Assembly: GCA_003058525.1 (NCBI GenBank)
Contig: QBVD01000058.1
Span: 34,725-98,724 of the forward strand
Length of the DNA: 64,000 nt
Direction of reading: 5' to 3'
Source: a gamma proteobacterium symbiont of Ctena orbiculata
GTDB lineage: Bacteria; Pseudomonadota; Gammaproteobacteria; Chromatiales; Chromatiaceae
Shown here one piece after another: positions 37,691 to 46,252 of the stretch (position 1 is the first letter of the stretch; every line of letters begins with the position of its first letter). Below the pieces are notes generated by a model. That model had not been told where the DNA came from, did no database searches, and saw nothing but the letters and a program-made list of their open reading frames with translations. Position numbers and translations under genes: made by a program.

Positions 37691-38077
37691 TTAAGAATCC
37701 GATTTATTATTCGTCATATACCTGAGCGCGCCATGGCCGAAATAGAAGACCATGACCAGCATTTCTGGATGCACAAGGGTTTCGACGATTAAGGTAAGAA
37801 TCTTCTCGGCGATTGCATCCAAACCAACGATATACAGCAAAGCCGCAACAAGAATGAGCAACAAAAACACCGCGCTGAACATGACCGCCAAGAACCGGCG
37901 AGCCACATTCGAACCGCTTGAGACTTTATGGAATTCGAGCAACCATTCTAGTTTTTTCTGATTGGCCCGGTCTTTCTCCTCGTCTGTGAAAATGAGTGCG
38001 TCGCCTGCTTTTATCGCAGCGTCAACGGTTTTCCCGACGACATCCTCAGAACCGAATAAACGTTTCCAAAAGGCCAC
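37691..38077 (-). CDS. Holin, 3TM type
   Basis: 128 residues. The opening AFWKRLFGSEDVVGKTVDA and IKAGDALIFTDEEKDRANQK is the N-terminal signature of 3TM-type phage/GTA holins. Hydrophobic helices follow at about 60-85 (FLAVMFSAVFLLLILVAALL) and 100-120. It would permeabilise the inner membrane for the lysozyme at 42337. It is unusual that holin and lysozyme are separated by the portal-capsid-connector genes. Confidence 0.8.
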   Translation of the reverse strand: MAFWKRLFGSEDVVGKTVDAAIKAGDALIFTDEEKDRANQKKLEWLLEFHKVSSGSNVARRFLAVMFSAVFLLLILVAALLYIVGLDAIAEKILTLIVETLVHPEMLVMVFYFGHGALRYMTNNKSDS

Positions 38078-38078
38078 G

Positions 38079-38642
38079 CTACAAACTCCAAACCTTTTTG
38101 AGTTTCAACATGCAGTGCAACGCTTTATCGAGATACTCGCCATCGTTGCGATCGAGGTCAAAGTGCTTCGACAGGTAGAGGCGCAACGCCTGCCGGATCG
38201 TCTCCGGGACGTCTGTGCCATTGACACCGTACCCGGCGGTGAAAGTAATGATTACCGCGTTCGTCGTGTCTTTAGTCCCCGGCCAGGACTCGCCGTCGTT
38301 AAGCGTCACTCGACCCGGGGTTGAAGTCGTGTCGACGCTATAAACTGACGTTGCTAAAGTCTGCAACACGCCGTCTGCATCGAAATACTCGATAGAGATA
38401 ACCGATTGCAGCGGTGGTTTAGGCAGCTCGATCTCGTCAGCGAAATCATCGAGTCTCATCTCGATGGTCTGCGTGATGAACGCCCGGCGGGTGTACTCTT
38501 CCGCGTATTCCCGCGCCGCCTTTATAAGAGCTTCTATCTGCGTATCGTGTGCTGATAAGGAGGCTGGCTCCCGCAAATGCTCCTTTGCTTCCCCGAGTGT
38601 CAGGGGTTCATCGACCGGCGGGTTTATGACTTTGTAAGGCAT
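38079..38642 (-). CDS. Head-tail connector protein (HK97 gp6-like)
   Basis: 187 residues from ATG 38642, which overlaps the upstream stop as TGATG. gp6 pattern: EPLTLGEAKEHLRE, QIEALIKAAREYAEEYTRRAFI, LPKPPLQSVISIEYFD, TFTAGYGVNGTDVPETIRQA. Forms a ring between portal and tail. Confidence 0.9.
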   Translation of the reverse strand: MPYKVINPPVDEPLTLGEAKEHLREPASLSAHDTQIEALIKAAREYAEEYTRRAFITQTIEMRLDDFADEIELPKPPLQSVISIEYFDADGVLQTLATSVYSVDTTSTPGRVTLNDGESWPGTKDTTNAVIITFTAGYGVNGTDVPETIRQALRLYLSKHFDLDRNDGEYLDKALHCMLKLKKVWSL

Positions 38643-38866
38643 CACTGTCCCTTGTTACGGGTCGGCTTGGTTGCCTTCTTACGGGCTGGGGCCTTTGCCT
38701 TCTTGGCGACAGGGATATCCCCAACCGATTTAGCGGTGTTAGACACGACCTCGGCCTGGTCTCGCTCGATAAGCCGCTTCGCCACCTCTGCGGGGGCATC
38801 GACGATATCGCCATACCCGAATACATAACCCGGACCTGCAAGGCTGGTGTTAAGCTTGATTTTCAT
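38642..38866 (-). CDS. Small phage protein between capsid and connector
   Basis: 74 residues. An N-terminal part (LAGPGYVFGYGDIVDAPAEV, AKRLIERDQAEVV) of the small domain often found between capsid and connector genes, then a very basic tail (KKAKAPARKKATKP). Possibly head-associated and DNA-contacting. The ATG follows the capsid gene by about 60 bp. Confidence 0.7.
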   Translation of the reverse strand: MKIKLNTSLAGPGYVFGYGDIVDAPAEVAKRLIERDQAEVVSNTAKSVGDIPVAKKAKAPARKKATKPTRNKGQ

Positions 38867-38923
38867 GATCAGATTCCTAGGGGTGAGAAAAAGGGGCGAT
38901 GAACGCCCCTTCTCGACTTAGGC

Positions 38924-40108
38924 TTATGATGCGGCCTGAGTCAGTTTCTTGATGCCTTCAGGCATAACGACCGCACCATCCATACGTTGATACATACGGA
39001 AACCGACTTGACCGCTTGCGGCATACAACTCGTTGAGACGCTGCATCACACGACTGCCGCGATCGGCAAGGGTGTAGCTCTTCAAATCACCAAAAAGCAC
39101 GGTGACGGCGTTCACCGCAATGGTAGGCATGGCCGAAGAGGACACGACACGACGGCCCCGAATCGTATCTGGCTGGCCAGCCACAAGACCCGGCTGCCAT
39201 AGATACTGACCATTACTGTCTTTCAGCTTACTTACTGCCTTGATCGTATCGTCATTCATCACCCAGGTTGCTGACTTGCGATACGGACGCAGCAGGGAGT
39301 GATACAGATCGAGCAGTTCGTCGGCAGTGATCGCCGTACCGCTCGCGGTGGTAATGCCTGCGCTGGCACCCCCGATCATGCCAGCTGGCTGACCGGTACC
39401 GGTGCCGCTGACGATTGCTGCTTCCTCCGCCACATGGAAGGAACGCCCGAAGTTACGGGCCAGGTATCCCATTACATCGAAGAAAGCATCGTTGAGCAGT
39501 TCCTCGGATACTTTCACGATACGGGTGAGTTTGTGTGCGCCAATGCTCACACGGTTGAACGAAGGATCATCCTCGTTATATGCGCCCGCCTCAGCCGTCC
39601 ACGCAGCGGAACCGACCGACCCCTCGATAGGAATATGACGATCGCCACCGGTATTGATGACCTCGATCAAGTTTCGGAACTCATTAAGATCGAGCATGAT
39701 CTCACGGAGTTGAGTATCGAACTCTTCCGGTATGACATTGCCGCCTTCAGTGGCAACACCTACCGAGAGCGCGTTAAGGATACGGGGATCTTGAACAAGC
39801 TCACGACGTACGTATTGATTGAATGCCGCCAGATATTCAGGGGTGGCATAAGGATTGGCATTCGAATCGCTACCCAAAGAACGGCGATTCTGTGCGGGCT
39901 GGATCTCGTTAAGTGTCTGTTCGAGGCTTTCCTGTTCCTGCATGCGCTTGGCACGGTTGCCGAGATCTGATTGTTCGGATTCCATTGCGTTGTAGGATTG
40001 CTGCTCTTCGGCGTTCAAGTCGCGGTTTTCGGATTCCGCCTTGTCGAGCATTTCACGCATTTGGTCGACGATACGACCGCGTTTTTCGAGAATTTCTTGT
40101 AGAGTCAT
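38924..40108 (-). CDS. Major capsid protein (HK97 gp5 fold)
   Basis: 394 residues from ATG 40108, which has AGAGAGG upstream. An in-frame ATG at 40135 directly abuts a terminator T-run and is not used. Residues about 1-100 form a helical delta-domain scaffold (RGRIVDQMREMLDKAESENR). The HK97 fold starts at about 105 (GGNVIPEEFDTQLREIMLDL, KVSEELLNDAFFDVMGYLAR, ATWVMNDDTIKAVSKLKDSN, NAVTVLFGDLKSYTLADRGS). The delta-domain is presumably removed by the protease encoded upstream. Confidence 0.95.
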   Translation of the reverse strand: MTLQEILEKRGRIVDQMREMLDKAESENRDLNAEEQQSYNAMESEQSDLGNRAKRMQEQESLEQTLNEIQPAQNRRSLGSDSNANPYATPEYLAAFNQYVRRELVQDPRILNALSVGVATEGGNVIPEEFDTQLREIMLDLNEFRNLIEVINTGGDRHIPIEGSVGSAAWTAEAGAYNEDDPSFNRVSIGAHKLTRIVKVSEELLNDAFFDVMGYLARNFGRSFHVAEEAAIVSGTGTGQPAGMIGGASAGITTASGTAITADELLDLYHSLLRPYRKSATWVMNDDTIKAVSKLKDSNGQYLWQPGLVAGQPDTIRGRRVVSSSAMPTIAVNAVTVLFGDLKSYTLADRGSRVMQRLNELYAASGQVGFRMYQRMDGAVVMPEGIKKLTQAAS

Positions 40109-40123
40109 GGTATTGGACCTCTC

Positions 40124-40158
40124 TATTTCAGGCATAAAAAAACCCGCCGAAGTGGGTT
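40124..40158 (-). terminator. Terminator/leader cassette before the capsid gene
   Basis: On the minus strand AACCCAC-ttcg-GCGGGTT (one stem mismatch or wobble) is followed by seven T residues and ATGCCTGAAATA, then the capsid ribosome site. It is the near-identical copy of 26506-26540 (34 of 35 bp). Confidence 0.8.
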
Positions 40159-40205
40159 GCTTTTTGTGCCGGGCGTCCGCCCGACGGCGTATCGTCAGTC
40201 CAACG

Positions 40206-40838
40206 TCACGCGATAATAGGGAGCCGCTTACGTGCGGCGATACGAAATTCAGGGGTTTCCTGGTTAGGTTGTTCGGTTACGATCTTCGGGGCCTTATTGA
40301 TCCAAGGCTTTTTCAGATTCTCGATCTTGCTTTCACTGGCATCGATGACGAGATCCGCAAGACCAGCGTCGACGGCTTCCTGTGCTGTGTACCAGGTCTC
40401 GGCGTCCATGGCTGCACTAACCACCTCCGGGTCATCACCGGATCGCTTCACGTACGTGTTCACGATCGACCCTTTTATCTTGTCCAGCGTCTCAGCTTCA
40501 GCCCGAAAATCATCGGCCGAACCTATAGCGAACGTGTAAGGATTGTGAATCATCAGATAGGTATTCTCTGCCATTTCTACCGAATCGCCCGCCATGGCGA
40601 TAACAGAGGCCGCTGAAGCGGCGTACCCGTCTACGACGACTCGTATGATTGCGTTGGCCTGTTTCAACAAGTTATAGATCGCAAAGCCGTCAAAGACATC
40701 ACCACCGGGCGAGTTAATGCGCACGGTTATTTCATCGTCACCGGCAATACCGTCGAGTTGGTCTTTAACCTTTTTTGCGGATACACCATCACCGAACCAA
40801 TCTTCGCCGATAACGTCATAAATAAGAATTTCAGCCAT
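40206..40838 (-). CDS. Head maturation protease, ClpP-like
   Basis: 210 residues from ATG 40838 after AAAGGA, overlapping the portal stop by 8 bp. ClpP-type features: NSPGGDVFDGFAIYNLLKQ oxyanion loop, catalytic Ser in GYAASAASVIAMAGD near residue 90, His in LMIHNPYTF near 115, and an Asp later. Cleaves the capsid delta-domain and scaffold. The order portal-protease-capsid is standard. Confidence 0.93.
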   Translation of the reverse strand: MAEILIYDVIGEDWFGDGVSAKKVKDQLDGIAGDDEITVRINSPGGDVFDGFAIYNLLKQANAIIRVVVDGYAASAASVIAMAGDSVEMAENTYLMIHNPYTFAIGSADDFRAEAETLDKIKGSIVNTYVKRSGDDPEVVSAAMDAETWYTAQEAVDAGLADLVIDASESKIENLKKPWINKAPKIVTEQPNQETPEFRIAARKRLPIIA

Positions 40839-42279
40839 GGTATAAATCCTTTGAGGCATGTTTCTGCCAATGATTGAGAAGTTGATCGACATCAAGCGGT
40901 CGGGTTCGCAACGCTGCGGCATGCGCCGAGCAATACGACATGGTTGTCGTTTCTGAGTACCCTTGCTCTGTTAGCTTATCGGCAAGTCTCGGATAATAGT
41001 CTGTCACCCAATCCATGAACGCTTTGTCGTCTAAGCGTTTGTATTCAACGCGTACAGCGCGAATCTCCTTATCAACGATTGCCTGAGACTCATTCTCGAC
41101 CTGCTCAGGTTCGTTTTGACCGCGCATATTCAGCGGAACAAGGAACTCGTCCAGACCATCAACGGTGTTTAGATTCTCCATGGATCTCGCTTCGTTTCGA
41201 TTCAGCCATCCATCGTTTATCGCCTTTCCATAAGCTTCGTATCGGGTCTTGATATCACCGCGGAGTAGGCCCGCAAGATTGAACTCAGAAAAATACTGTT
41301 CTCGCTCATGTGGCGAGAAAAGATCGCGCAACATGGACGCCTCGAGTCGCTTGACCCATGGACGGAGCGTGTGCATGACGAATTCAATCGATTGGTGTTC
41401 GATATTATTGTTCGTCGATCGATCCAACTCATTGAGCATGTGGAGGGGCACACGGAACCACCGCGCAACCTCTGCTATCTGAAATTTTCGGCTCTCAAGA
41501 AACTGTGAATCCTCGGCGGTGAAACCGATATTCTTGGCAGTCAAACCATCCTCAAGTAGAAGCGCCTGAAAAGCGTTCGCGGAGCCTGATTTTTCTTTGA
41601 TATCCTTCTTAATCCGCTCGTATGCCGTATCACTTAAAACACCTTCTTTCTCGAACAGCACAGGATTTTGAAATCCATTCGCGAATAACTTGGCGGCCTG
41701 CTCCTCTGCGCTCAGTGCAACACCGATAGATTCACGCCCTAACATTATTGGGCTATGACCGGTAACGCCGTTTGACCCAAGTCCAGCAGTTCGCCAAAGA
41801 TCACCAGGCTCATACACTTTTGAGTTGCCGGGTTCCTGATAGTCGAAAACCAATTTTCCGGACGCGTTCCTATCAACGTGCATGTGCTTTGTGTACAACG
41901 GCCAGATCTCACCAACTCGACCACGTTGACTTAGCGCCTTCTGACAATAGGATGTCCCGCGCAGCAACAGGTTTGAGACAACAAACTCAAGCAGTTCAAC
42001 GTTTGTATTCTCGCCATTTGGCAACATTGACAGCAATGAGTTGAGAGGATGCTTGCCGGCGATCTTTTTGCCGGCATCTATCCGCTCATATACATGGATA
42101 GGCAGGCTGGCAATCGCCTCTGCGATGATACGAACGGCCGCCCAAACGGCGGCGACTGTCAGCGCGGTATCCATCGTTACCACTGCGCCGGACTTTACCG
42201 GCCGGATATTTAATGTCTGCCGCCACCACTCGGGCTCTTTAAGTGTCGCGGCGATGTATAAACGTTTTAATATATTCAA
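40831..42279 (-). CDS. Portal protein (HK97 gp3-like)
   Basis: 482 residues starting at TTG (42279) with AGGATAG upstream; no better ATG lies nearby. Typical text: MDTALTVAAVWAAVRIIAEA, LPIHVYERIDAGKKIAGKHP, SEFNLAGLLRGDIKTRYEAY, DGWLNRNEARSMENLNTV. Forms the dodecameric DNA entry ring. The C-terminus (about 400-482) is longer than in HK97 and charged. Confidence 0.93.
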   Translation of the reverse strand: MNILKRLYIAATLKEPEWWRQTLNIRPVKSGAVVTMDTALTVAAVWAAVRIIAEAIASLPIHVYERIDAGKKIAGKHPLNSLLSMLPNGENTNVELLEFVVSNLLLRGTSYCQKALSQRGRVGEIWPLYTKHMHVDRNASGKLVFDYQEPGNSKVYEPGDLWRTAGLGSNGVTGHSPIMLGRESIGVALSAEEQAAKLFANGFQNPVLFEKEGVLSDTAYERIKKDIKEKSGSANAFQALLLEDGLTAKNIGFTAEDSQFLESRKFQIAEVARWFRVPLHMLNELDRSTNNNIEHQSIEFVMHTLRPWVKRLEASMLRDLFSPHEREQYFSEFNLAGLLRGDIKTRYEAYGKAINDGWLNRNEARSMENLNTVDGLDEFLVPLNMRGQNEPEQVENESQAIVDKEIRAVRVEYKRLDDKAFMDWVTDYYPRLADKLTEQGYSETTTMSYCSAHAAALRTRPLDVDQLLNHWQKHASKDLYHG

Positions 42280-42336
42280 CCTACTATCCTGAGCCCGTGA
42301 GTTTCATAGGGTCTGTTTAGTTGTCTGAACGACATG

Positions 42337-42759
42337 TCACCGGTCACCGGTTCTCATCTGGCCAGCGAGTTCGTCGGCACGGTCGCCGACCTGTGTAGCC
42401 CATTTGCTATCGAGCATTTCGATTGCGGCCTCTTCATAGTCGCCGACCACAATGGCTGCGATCATGCGCACGAAACCGCCGAATCTCTCGATGCCGAGGT
42501 TGAAACACATGTTCGAGAGTACGTCTTGTCTCACCTTGTCCAGCTCGTCGAACCAGACATACGACTGACGTAACTCCTGCACCGCTTGTGCGTAGTCATA
42601 GCGGAGCAATTGGTCGGCTATGAACTGAGGGACACCGTACTCGAGGTTGTGGCCGTACCCTATCGTGAGATGCCCTTCCGAGTCTTTGTATGGCATGTGC
42701 CGGCCCTTCTCAACGACCGAGCCCTCGTGACGCTGTAGCTGTTCGAGTATGTTTTCCAT
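42337..42759 (-). CDS. Endolysin, T4-type lysozyme (GH24)
   Basis: 140 residues from ATG 42759. The catalytic Glu is in QLQRHEGSVVEKG near residue 11, with PYKDSEGHLTIGYGHNLEYG providing the Asp/Thr part of the E-D-T triad, and NMCFNLGIERFGGF later. Cleaves peptidoglycan. No signal peptide, so it depends on a holin. An upstream in-frame start would overlap a small gene read in another frame and is rejected. Placement between terminase and portal is unusual. Confidence 0.88.
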   Translation of the reverse strand: MENILEQLQRHEGSVVEKGRHMPYKDSEGHLTIGYGHNLEYGVPQFIADQLLRYDYAQAVQELRQSYVWFDELDKVRQDVLSNMCFNLGIERFGGFVRMIAAIVVGDYEEAAIEMLDSKWATQVGDRADELAGQMRTGDR

Positions 42760-42764
42760 AGTGG

Positions 42765-42935
42765 TTAGAACTCTGTCTTGTATACTTGAGCGAGTTTGGC
42801 GGTGAATTTTGTTTTTGGATCCGGATACGTCACTGAGGTGCGCGACAATCTGGGTTGCCACTGCAAGACTGCCTCTAGCTTTCTCTCAAGCGCCGATACC
42901 CTGCGTTCGAGTTCTTCCACCGATACTTTGTCCAT
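42765..42935 (-). CDS. 56-residue coiled-coil phage protein
   Basis: A short frame, ATG at 42935 and TAA at 42765-42767. Residues about 4-25 form a heptad coiled coil (VEELERRVSALERKLEAVL); the rest is basic. It ends 5 bp before the lysozyme ATG and follows the terminase terminator. Short coiled-coil proteins of this kind are common near phage lysis genes. Function unknown. Confidence 0.6.
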   Translation of the reverse strand: MDKVSVEELERRVSALERKLEAVLQWQPRLSRTSVTYPDPKTKFTAKLAQVYKTEF

Positions 42936-42952
42936 AACTTTTATCCGGGTAC

Positions 42953-42983
42953 AAAAAAACCCGTCTGATAGAATCTAGGCGGG
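42953..42983 (-). terminator. Intrinsic terminator after the terminase gene
   Basis: On the minus strand CCCGCCT pairs with AGACGGG (one G-T) around a 10-nt loop and is followed by seven T residues. Ends the terminase transcript ahead of the lysozyme/portal group. Confidence 0.8.
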
Positions 42984-43019
42984 CTGCAGAAAGATCATTG
43001 GTAAAGAGACCAAGAATTT

Positions 43020-44768
43020 TCAGCCTACAGTCCTTAATCCACGTTTCTCGTATGCGTTTTCCTTGACCTCGGTACGCATAGATATCCCGGTTGCCATCAG
43101 TAATGCCACCATGCCATCCACACGGCTGGTTGCTTTGGCCTTGTTGATTTTTCGATCACCGGCCGGGCTAGTATCTACCACTGCATTGGCCGCGCACCAT
43201 GTCATGACAGGATTTTTTGAGTGGCGCATCTCATCATTGAGTAAACGGCGCTCGAATTCTTCAAGCGCGGGCGACATATCCTGATAACCCTGACCAAAGG
43301 GCACCAAGATATCCCCCATATCGATCCCCTCTTGTGACATCAGCATTTTTAAATCTTCAATACGCCAACGATCAAACGCCAGTGCGCGGAGATTAAACTT
43401 ACTGGTGATTTCCACCAGACGCTGTATCACAGCCAGTTTGCTGACGGCCTTACCGGGCAAAGCTTCCAGGTAGTCTTTATCACGCCAAGTGATATAGGGC
43501 ACACGGTCTCGTTCAGCTTTGTCATGCAGCCCATCGCCGGGCAGCCAAAACCAGGAAAACAACCGCCAATAGGGATCAGTGGAAGTTGGCTCAAACAACA
43601 AGTCTAAGGCAGTCAAATCTTGCGTACTCGAAAGATCCAGCCCGCCATAACAGACACGGCCAGCGTATTGATCAAGATCAACGGTCTCGCCGGCCTCCAA
43701 CCAGATATCAGCCGGCACTAATGGATTGATGGACTCAACCCACTGACAGAAATTCAACCGCCTTACCACGCTTTCCTTGGAAGGCATGCCACGCGCCTGC
43801 GTGACTTGCTCACGCAGATACTTATAACCGGGTATCCCATCATTCAGGCTGGGATTAGCCTTGAGCCAGCAAGACTCATCTTTCAGGGGATCATCACCCT
43901 CATCCAGCGCGCAGATGAAAGAAAAAAAACTATCATCCTCCTGCATGCCAGATGCGACTGCCACACCATACTGATGATAATCCCAACACACGGACTGTTT
44001 ATTGGTGCCGCTGTTGGTAATCATAAAGATCAGCGCTTGGCGCCGACTCTTGGTACCAGCGCGCAGCATCTCAACCACGTTGTCAGTTTTATGCTCATGA
44101 ATTTCATCGAGCAACACAACGTGTGGCCGTGGTCCTGATTGCCCATCATCGGCGGAGATCGGACGGAAAAAACTACCGGTCTCAAGATAGGCGAGGTTCC
44201 ACTCTTTACCTACTGATCCACTCTTGTTAATCCGGGCGGCCAGCTCAGGCGATAAATCTACCATGGCCACCGCATCACGAAACAGGATCTGTGCCTGGTC
44301 TTTCTTGGTAGCTGCGGCGTAGATTTCTGCACGCGGCTCATTATCAGCAACCAAGCCATACAACCCGATCCCGCCAGCCATCGGACTCTTGCCGGATCCT
44401 TTGCCGGTCTCAACATAGGCCACCCGAAACCGCCGGGTACCATCCTCTATTGACAGCCACGAAAGAAGACTGCAGACCACAAACGCCTGCCAGCCCAATA
44501 GGTGATAAGGTACGCCCTCATATTCACCACCGTTGAGACATAGCACTTCCGCAAAGAACGAAACAACCCAGTCAACCGTTTCAAGATCCCAGTAATATCC
44601 ACGCTCATGTGCGTGCTCAAGATCGTTAAGATGGCGCTGACATGAATCACGAACATGCGGCCCGGCTACGATCTCACCGGCAACAACAGCCCTGGCATAA
44701 TCCGTGGCCGGATCAGGCAGTTCTTGAGAAGAATCTGCCGGGTGATTTTTGGTCGTTGCTGTTGTCAT
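43020..44768 (-). CDS. Terminase large subunit
   Basis: 582 residues from ATG 44768 (an in-frame TTG lies 6 bp upstream). ATPase domain: Walker A-like VETGKGSGKSPMAGGIGLYG near residue 110, Walker B VVLLDEIHEHK near 210, motif III FMITNSGT. Nuclease domain: acidic GGLDLSSTQDLTALDLLF near 380, and further Asp residues. Packages DNA through the portal. Overlaps the small subunit gene by about 55 bp. Confidence 0.95.
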   Translation of the reverse strand: MTTATTKNHPADSSQELPDPATDYARAVVAGEIVAGPHVRDSCQRHLNDLEHAHERGYYWDLETVDWVVSFFAEVLCLNGGEYEGVPYHLLGWQAFVVCSLLSWLSIEDGTRRFRVAYVETGKGSGKSPMAGGIGLYGLVADNEPRAEIYAAATKKDQAQILFRDAVAMVDLSPELAARINKSGSVGKEWNLAYLETGSFFRPISADDGQSGPRPHVVLLDEIHEHKTDNVVEMLRAGTKSRRQALIFMITNSGTNKQSVCWDYHQYGVAVASGMQEDDSFFSFICALDEGDDPLKDESCWLKANPSLNDGIPGYKYLREQVTQARGMPSKESVVRRLNFCQWVESINPLVPADIWLEAGETVDLDQYAGRVCYGGLDLSSTQDLTALDLLFEPTSTDPYWRLFSWFWLPGDGLHDKAERDRVPYITWRDKDYLEALPGKAVSKLAVIQRLVEITSKFNLRALAFDRWRIEDLKMLMSQEGIDMGDILVPFGQGYQDMSPALEEFERRLLNDEMRHSKNPVMTWCAANAVVDTSPAGDRKINKAKATSRVDGMVALLMATGISMRTEVKENAYEKRGLRTVG

Positions 44769-45225
44769 CTTCAAGCGGTAGTGATAGCTGTGTGCTTGGC
44801 GTAACCCTTGAGCGTGCGGATGGCGTCATGCCGAACTCAGCCATGAACTTGTGCATTTGTTCCTGTGCGCGATTGCTGATCTGCAGCCACACACTCATCT
44901 GCTCAAATCCATTAGGCGTATGCGCAACCAGTCCACGATCACCCAGGGATTGCATTTTGTTTTCAGCCATAACCCACCGGCCATAGGCTTGGCAGTATGC
45001 CGCCAGGGCAGCCCGGTCCAGCTGTGAGATCAAGCCCAACTTTTCAAGCTCCACACTGATCCGGTACCACTCAATTTTTGCGTCTGGCATCAGGTGCGCT
45101 GGCACATCAGGTATCTCTGTATCTGGCTGTACTGCATCCAATAACTCATGGGCTTTTTTCTTGGATGGATTGCCATTCAAGACATGCAACTGCGCCGGCT
45201 TTGGCTTTGGTCCACGCTGTCCCAT
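44713..45225 (-). CDS. Terminase small subunit (P27 family)
   Basis: 170 residues from ATG 45225 after AGGTGATCAAT. P27 pattern: MGQRGPKPKPAQLHVLNGNP start, DAKIEWYRISVELEKLGLIS, DRAALAAYCQAYGRWVMAEN, and WLQISNRAQEQMHKFMAEFG. Binds the packaging site. An upstream extension lacks a start signal and is Gly-rich and unlikely. Confidence 0.93.
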   Translation of the reverse strand: MGQRGPKPKPAQLHVLNGNPSKKKAHELLDAVQPDTEIPDVPAHLMPDAKIEWYRISVELEKLGLISQLDRAALAAYCQAYGRWVMAENKMQSLGDRGLVAHTPNGFEQMSVWLQISNRAQEQMHKFMAEFGMTPSARSRVTPSTQLSLPLEDDNSNDQKSPGRFFSRTA

Positions 45226-45350
45226 ATTGATCACCTGTATACTCAACTCATGAATTGCCTGATATACCCCCCCTCCAAAACTCCCGCTTGCAAAAACGAA
45301 GGGAGGCAGGCGGTCTAGGGCGCGCAGCCCTCTGGACTTTTCACCCCCCC

Positions 45351-45680
45351 CTACCCCTTCGACTGATTCCAATGATGTCCCGGATCAATCGGCATGCCCG
45401 ACTCATCGCAACCGATCACGCGGCCGCTCTTCTCGAAGCGTTGCTTGTGTGAGACATGGCAATGGTTGCAGAGCGATTGCCAATTGCTTTTATCCCAAAA
45501 CAATTGCATGTCATCGCGATGCGGCACGATATGATCCACCACCGTCGCCACTACAGTCCGGCCACGTTTGGCATGCTCAGCACAAAAGGGATGTTTCTTC
45601 AGATAGCCGGCACGGGCCTTTTGCCACTTATAACCATATTTGCGTTGCGCAGCTGTTTTGCGGTTGTCATAACGTGGCAT
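45351..45680 (-). CDS. HNH endonuclease
   Basis: 109 residues from ATG 45680; a GTG at 45698 inside the preceding T-run is in frame but lacks a ribosome site. HNH text: PFCAEHAKRGRTVVATVVDH, IVPHRDD, then LCNHCHVSHKQRFE with a Cys pair of the zinc-binding treble clef. HNH proteins next to terminase help cut DNA at cos sites in HK97-type phages, which suggests cos packaging here. Confidence 0.9.
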   Translation of the reverse strand: MPRYDNRKTAAQRKYGYKWQKARAGYLKKHPFCAEHAKRGRTVVATVVDHIVPHRDDMQLFWDKSNWQSLCNHCHVSHKQRFEKSGRVIGCDESGMPIDPGHHWNQSKG

Positions 45681-45698
45681 CGGCAGCCCATCAGGCAC

Positions 45699-45730
45699 AA
45701 AAAAACCCGCTCAGCGGACTGATGCGGGTT
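45699..45730 (-). terminator. Intrinsic terminator before the HNH gene
   Basis: On the minus strand AACCCGC pairs with GCGGGTT around a 13-nt loop, then seven T residues and GTGCCTG. It resembles the cassettes at 26506 and 40124 in its T-run and following bases. It separates early/replication genes from the late operon. Confidence 0.8.
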
Positions 45731-45766
45731 CATGTTTAGGGAACTATCCCTAGCTTGACCATAAAG

Positions 45767-46252
45767 CTAGCTATGCATTTCCCCCCTGTCAATATTTTTT
45801 CGCATCAAGTAATGATATCCCTCCGCACTCCAGCTCTCCAACACTTGATAGACCTGTTCATAGCGGCCTTTCCAGCGATTGCAAAATGTTGATGGACTGA
45901 TACCTAAAAATTCACACTTATCCTTGACTTGCCTGAATTGTGCCGGCAAAGCCATCTCAGCAACGGCCAACCCTGCCATACGCCTCAAGAACTCTTCTCC
46001 TTTTGGTGGCTCCCATCCGTGTTCTGCTGCCAATCCAGCCGCCTCCATCAAAAGCCGCAACTCAAGATCATTGGCACCTGACCAATCAAGCGCCCACTTA
46101 AGCATAACAGCCTGATACCACACCTTAGGCATGCCGGCACTCATCCCAGCTGCTAGTGCTGGTGACATCTTATCAGTCGCAGTTGACCTGCCCACACTTA
46201 AGGGATTTATCTGACTCGCCGTATTCATGGCAAAAATGCGTATCGGGTTCAA
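45767..46252 (-). CDS. Phage hypothetical protein, possible late regulator
   Basis: 161 residues, read from a TTG at 46252 coupled to the upstream stop and preceded by AGAGG; ATG 46228 is an alternative. Helical text (AVMLKWALDWSGANDLELRL) and a C-terminal part that looks like a DNA-binding region (CEFLGISPSTFCNRWKGRYE). Proteins of this type precede the late genes in other phages, and a strong terminator follows it, so a late antiterminator is possible. Not proven. Confidence 0.55.
   Translation of the reverse strand: MNPIRIFAMNTASQINPLSVGRSTATDKMSPALAAGMSAGMPKVWYQAVMLKWALDWSGANDLELRLLMEAAGLAAEHGWEPPKGEEFLRRMAGLAVAEMALPAQFRQVKDKCEFLGISPSTFCNRWKGRYEQVYQVLESWSAEGYHYLMRKNIDRGEMHS

Noticed and set aside
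40109..40135. Earlier ATG for the capsid protein
   Set aside because: It directly abuts the T-run of the terminator; the ATG at 40108 has a good AGAGAGG site.
42760..42861. Longer start for the lysozyme gene
   Set aside because: The extra codons overlap the 56-codon coiled-coil gene in another frame and have no homology-like text; the GH24 domain starts at 42759.
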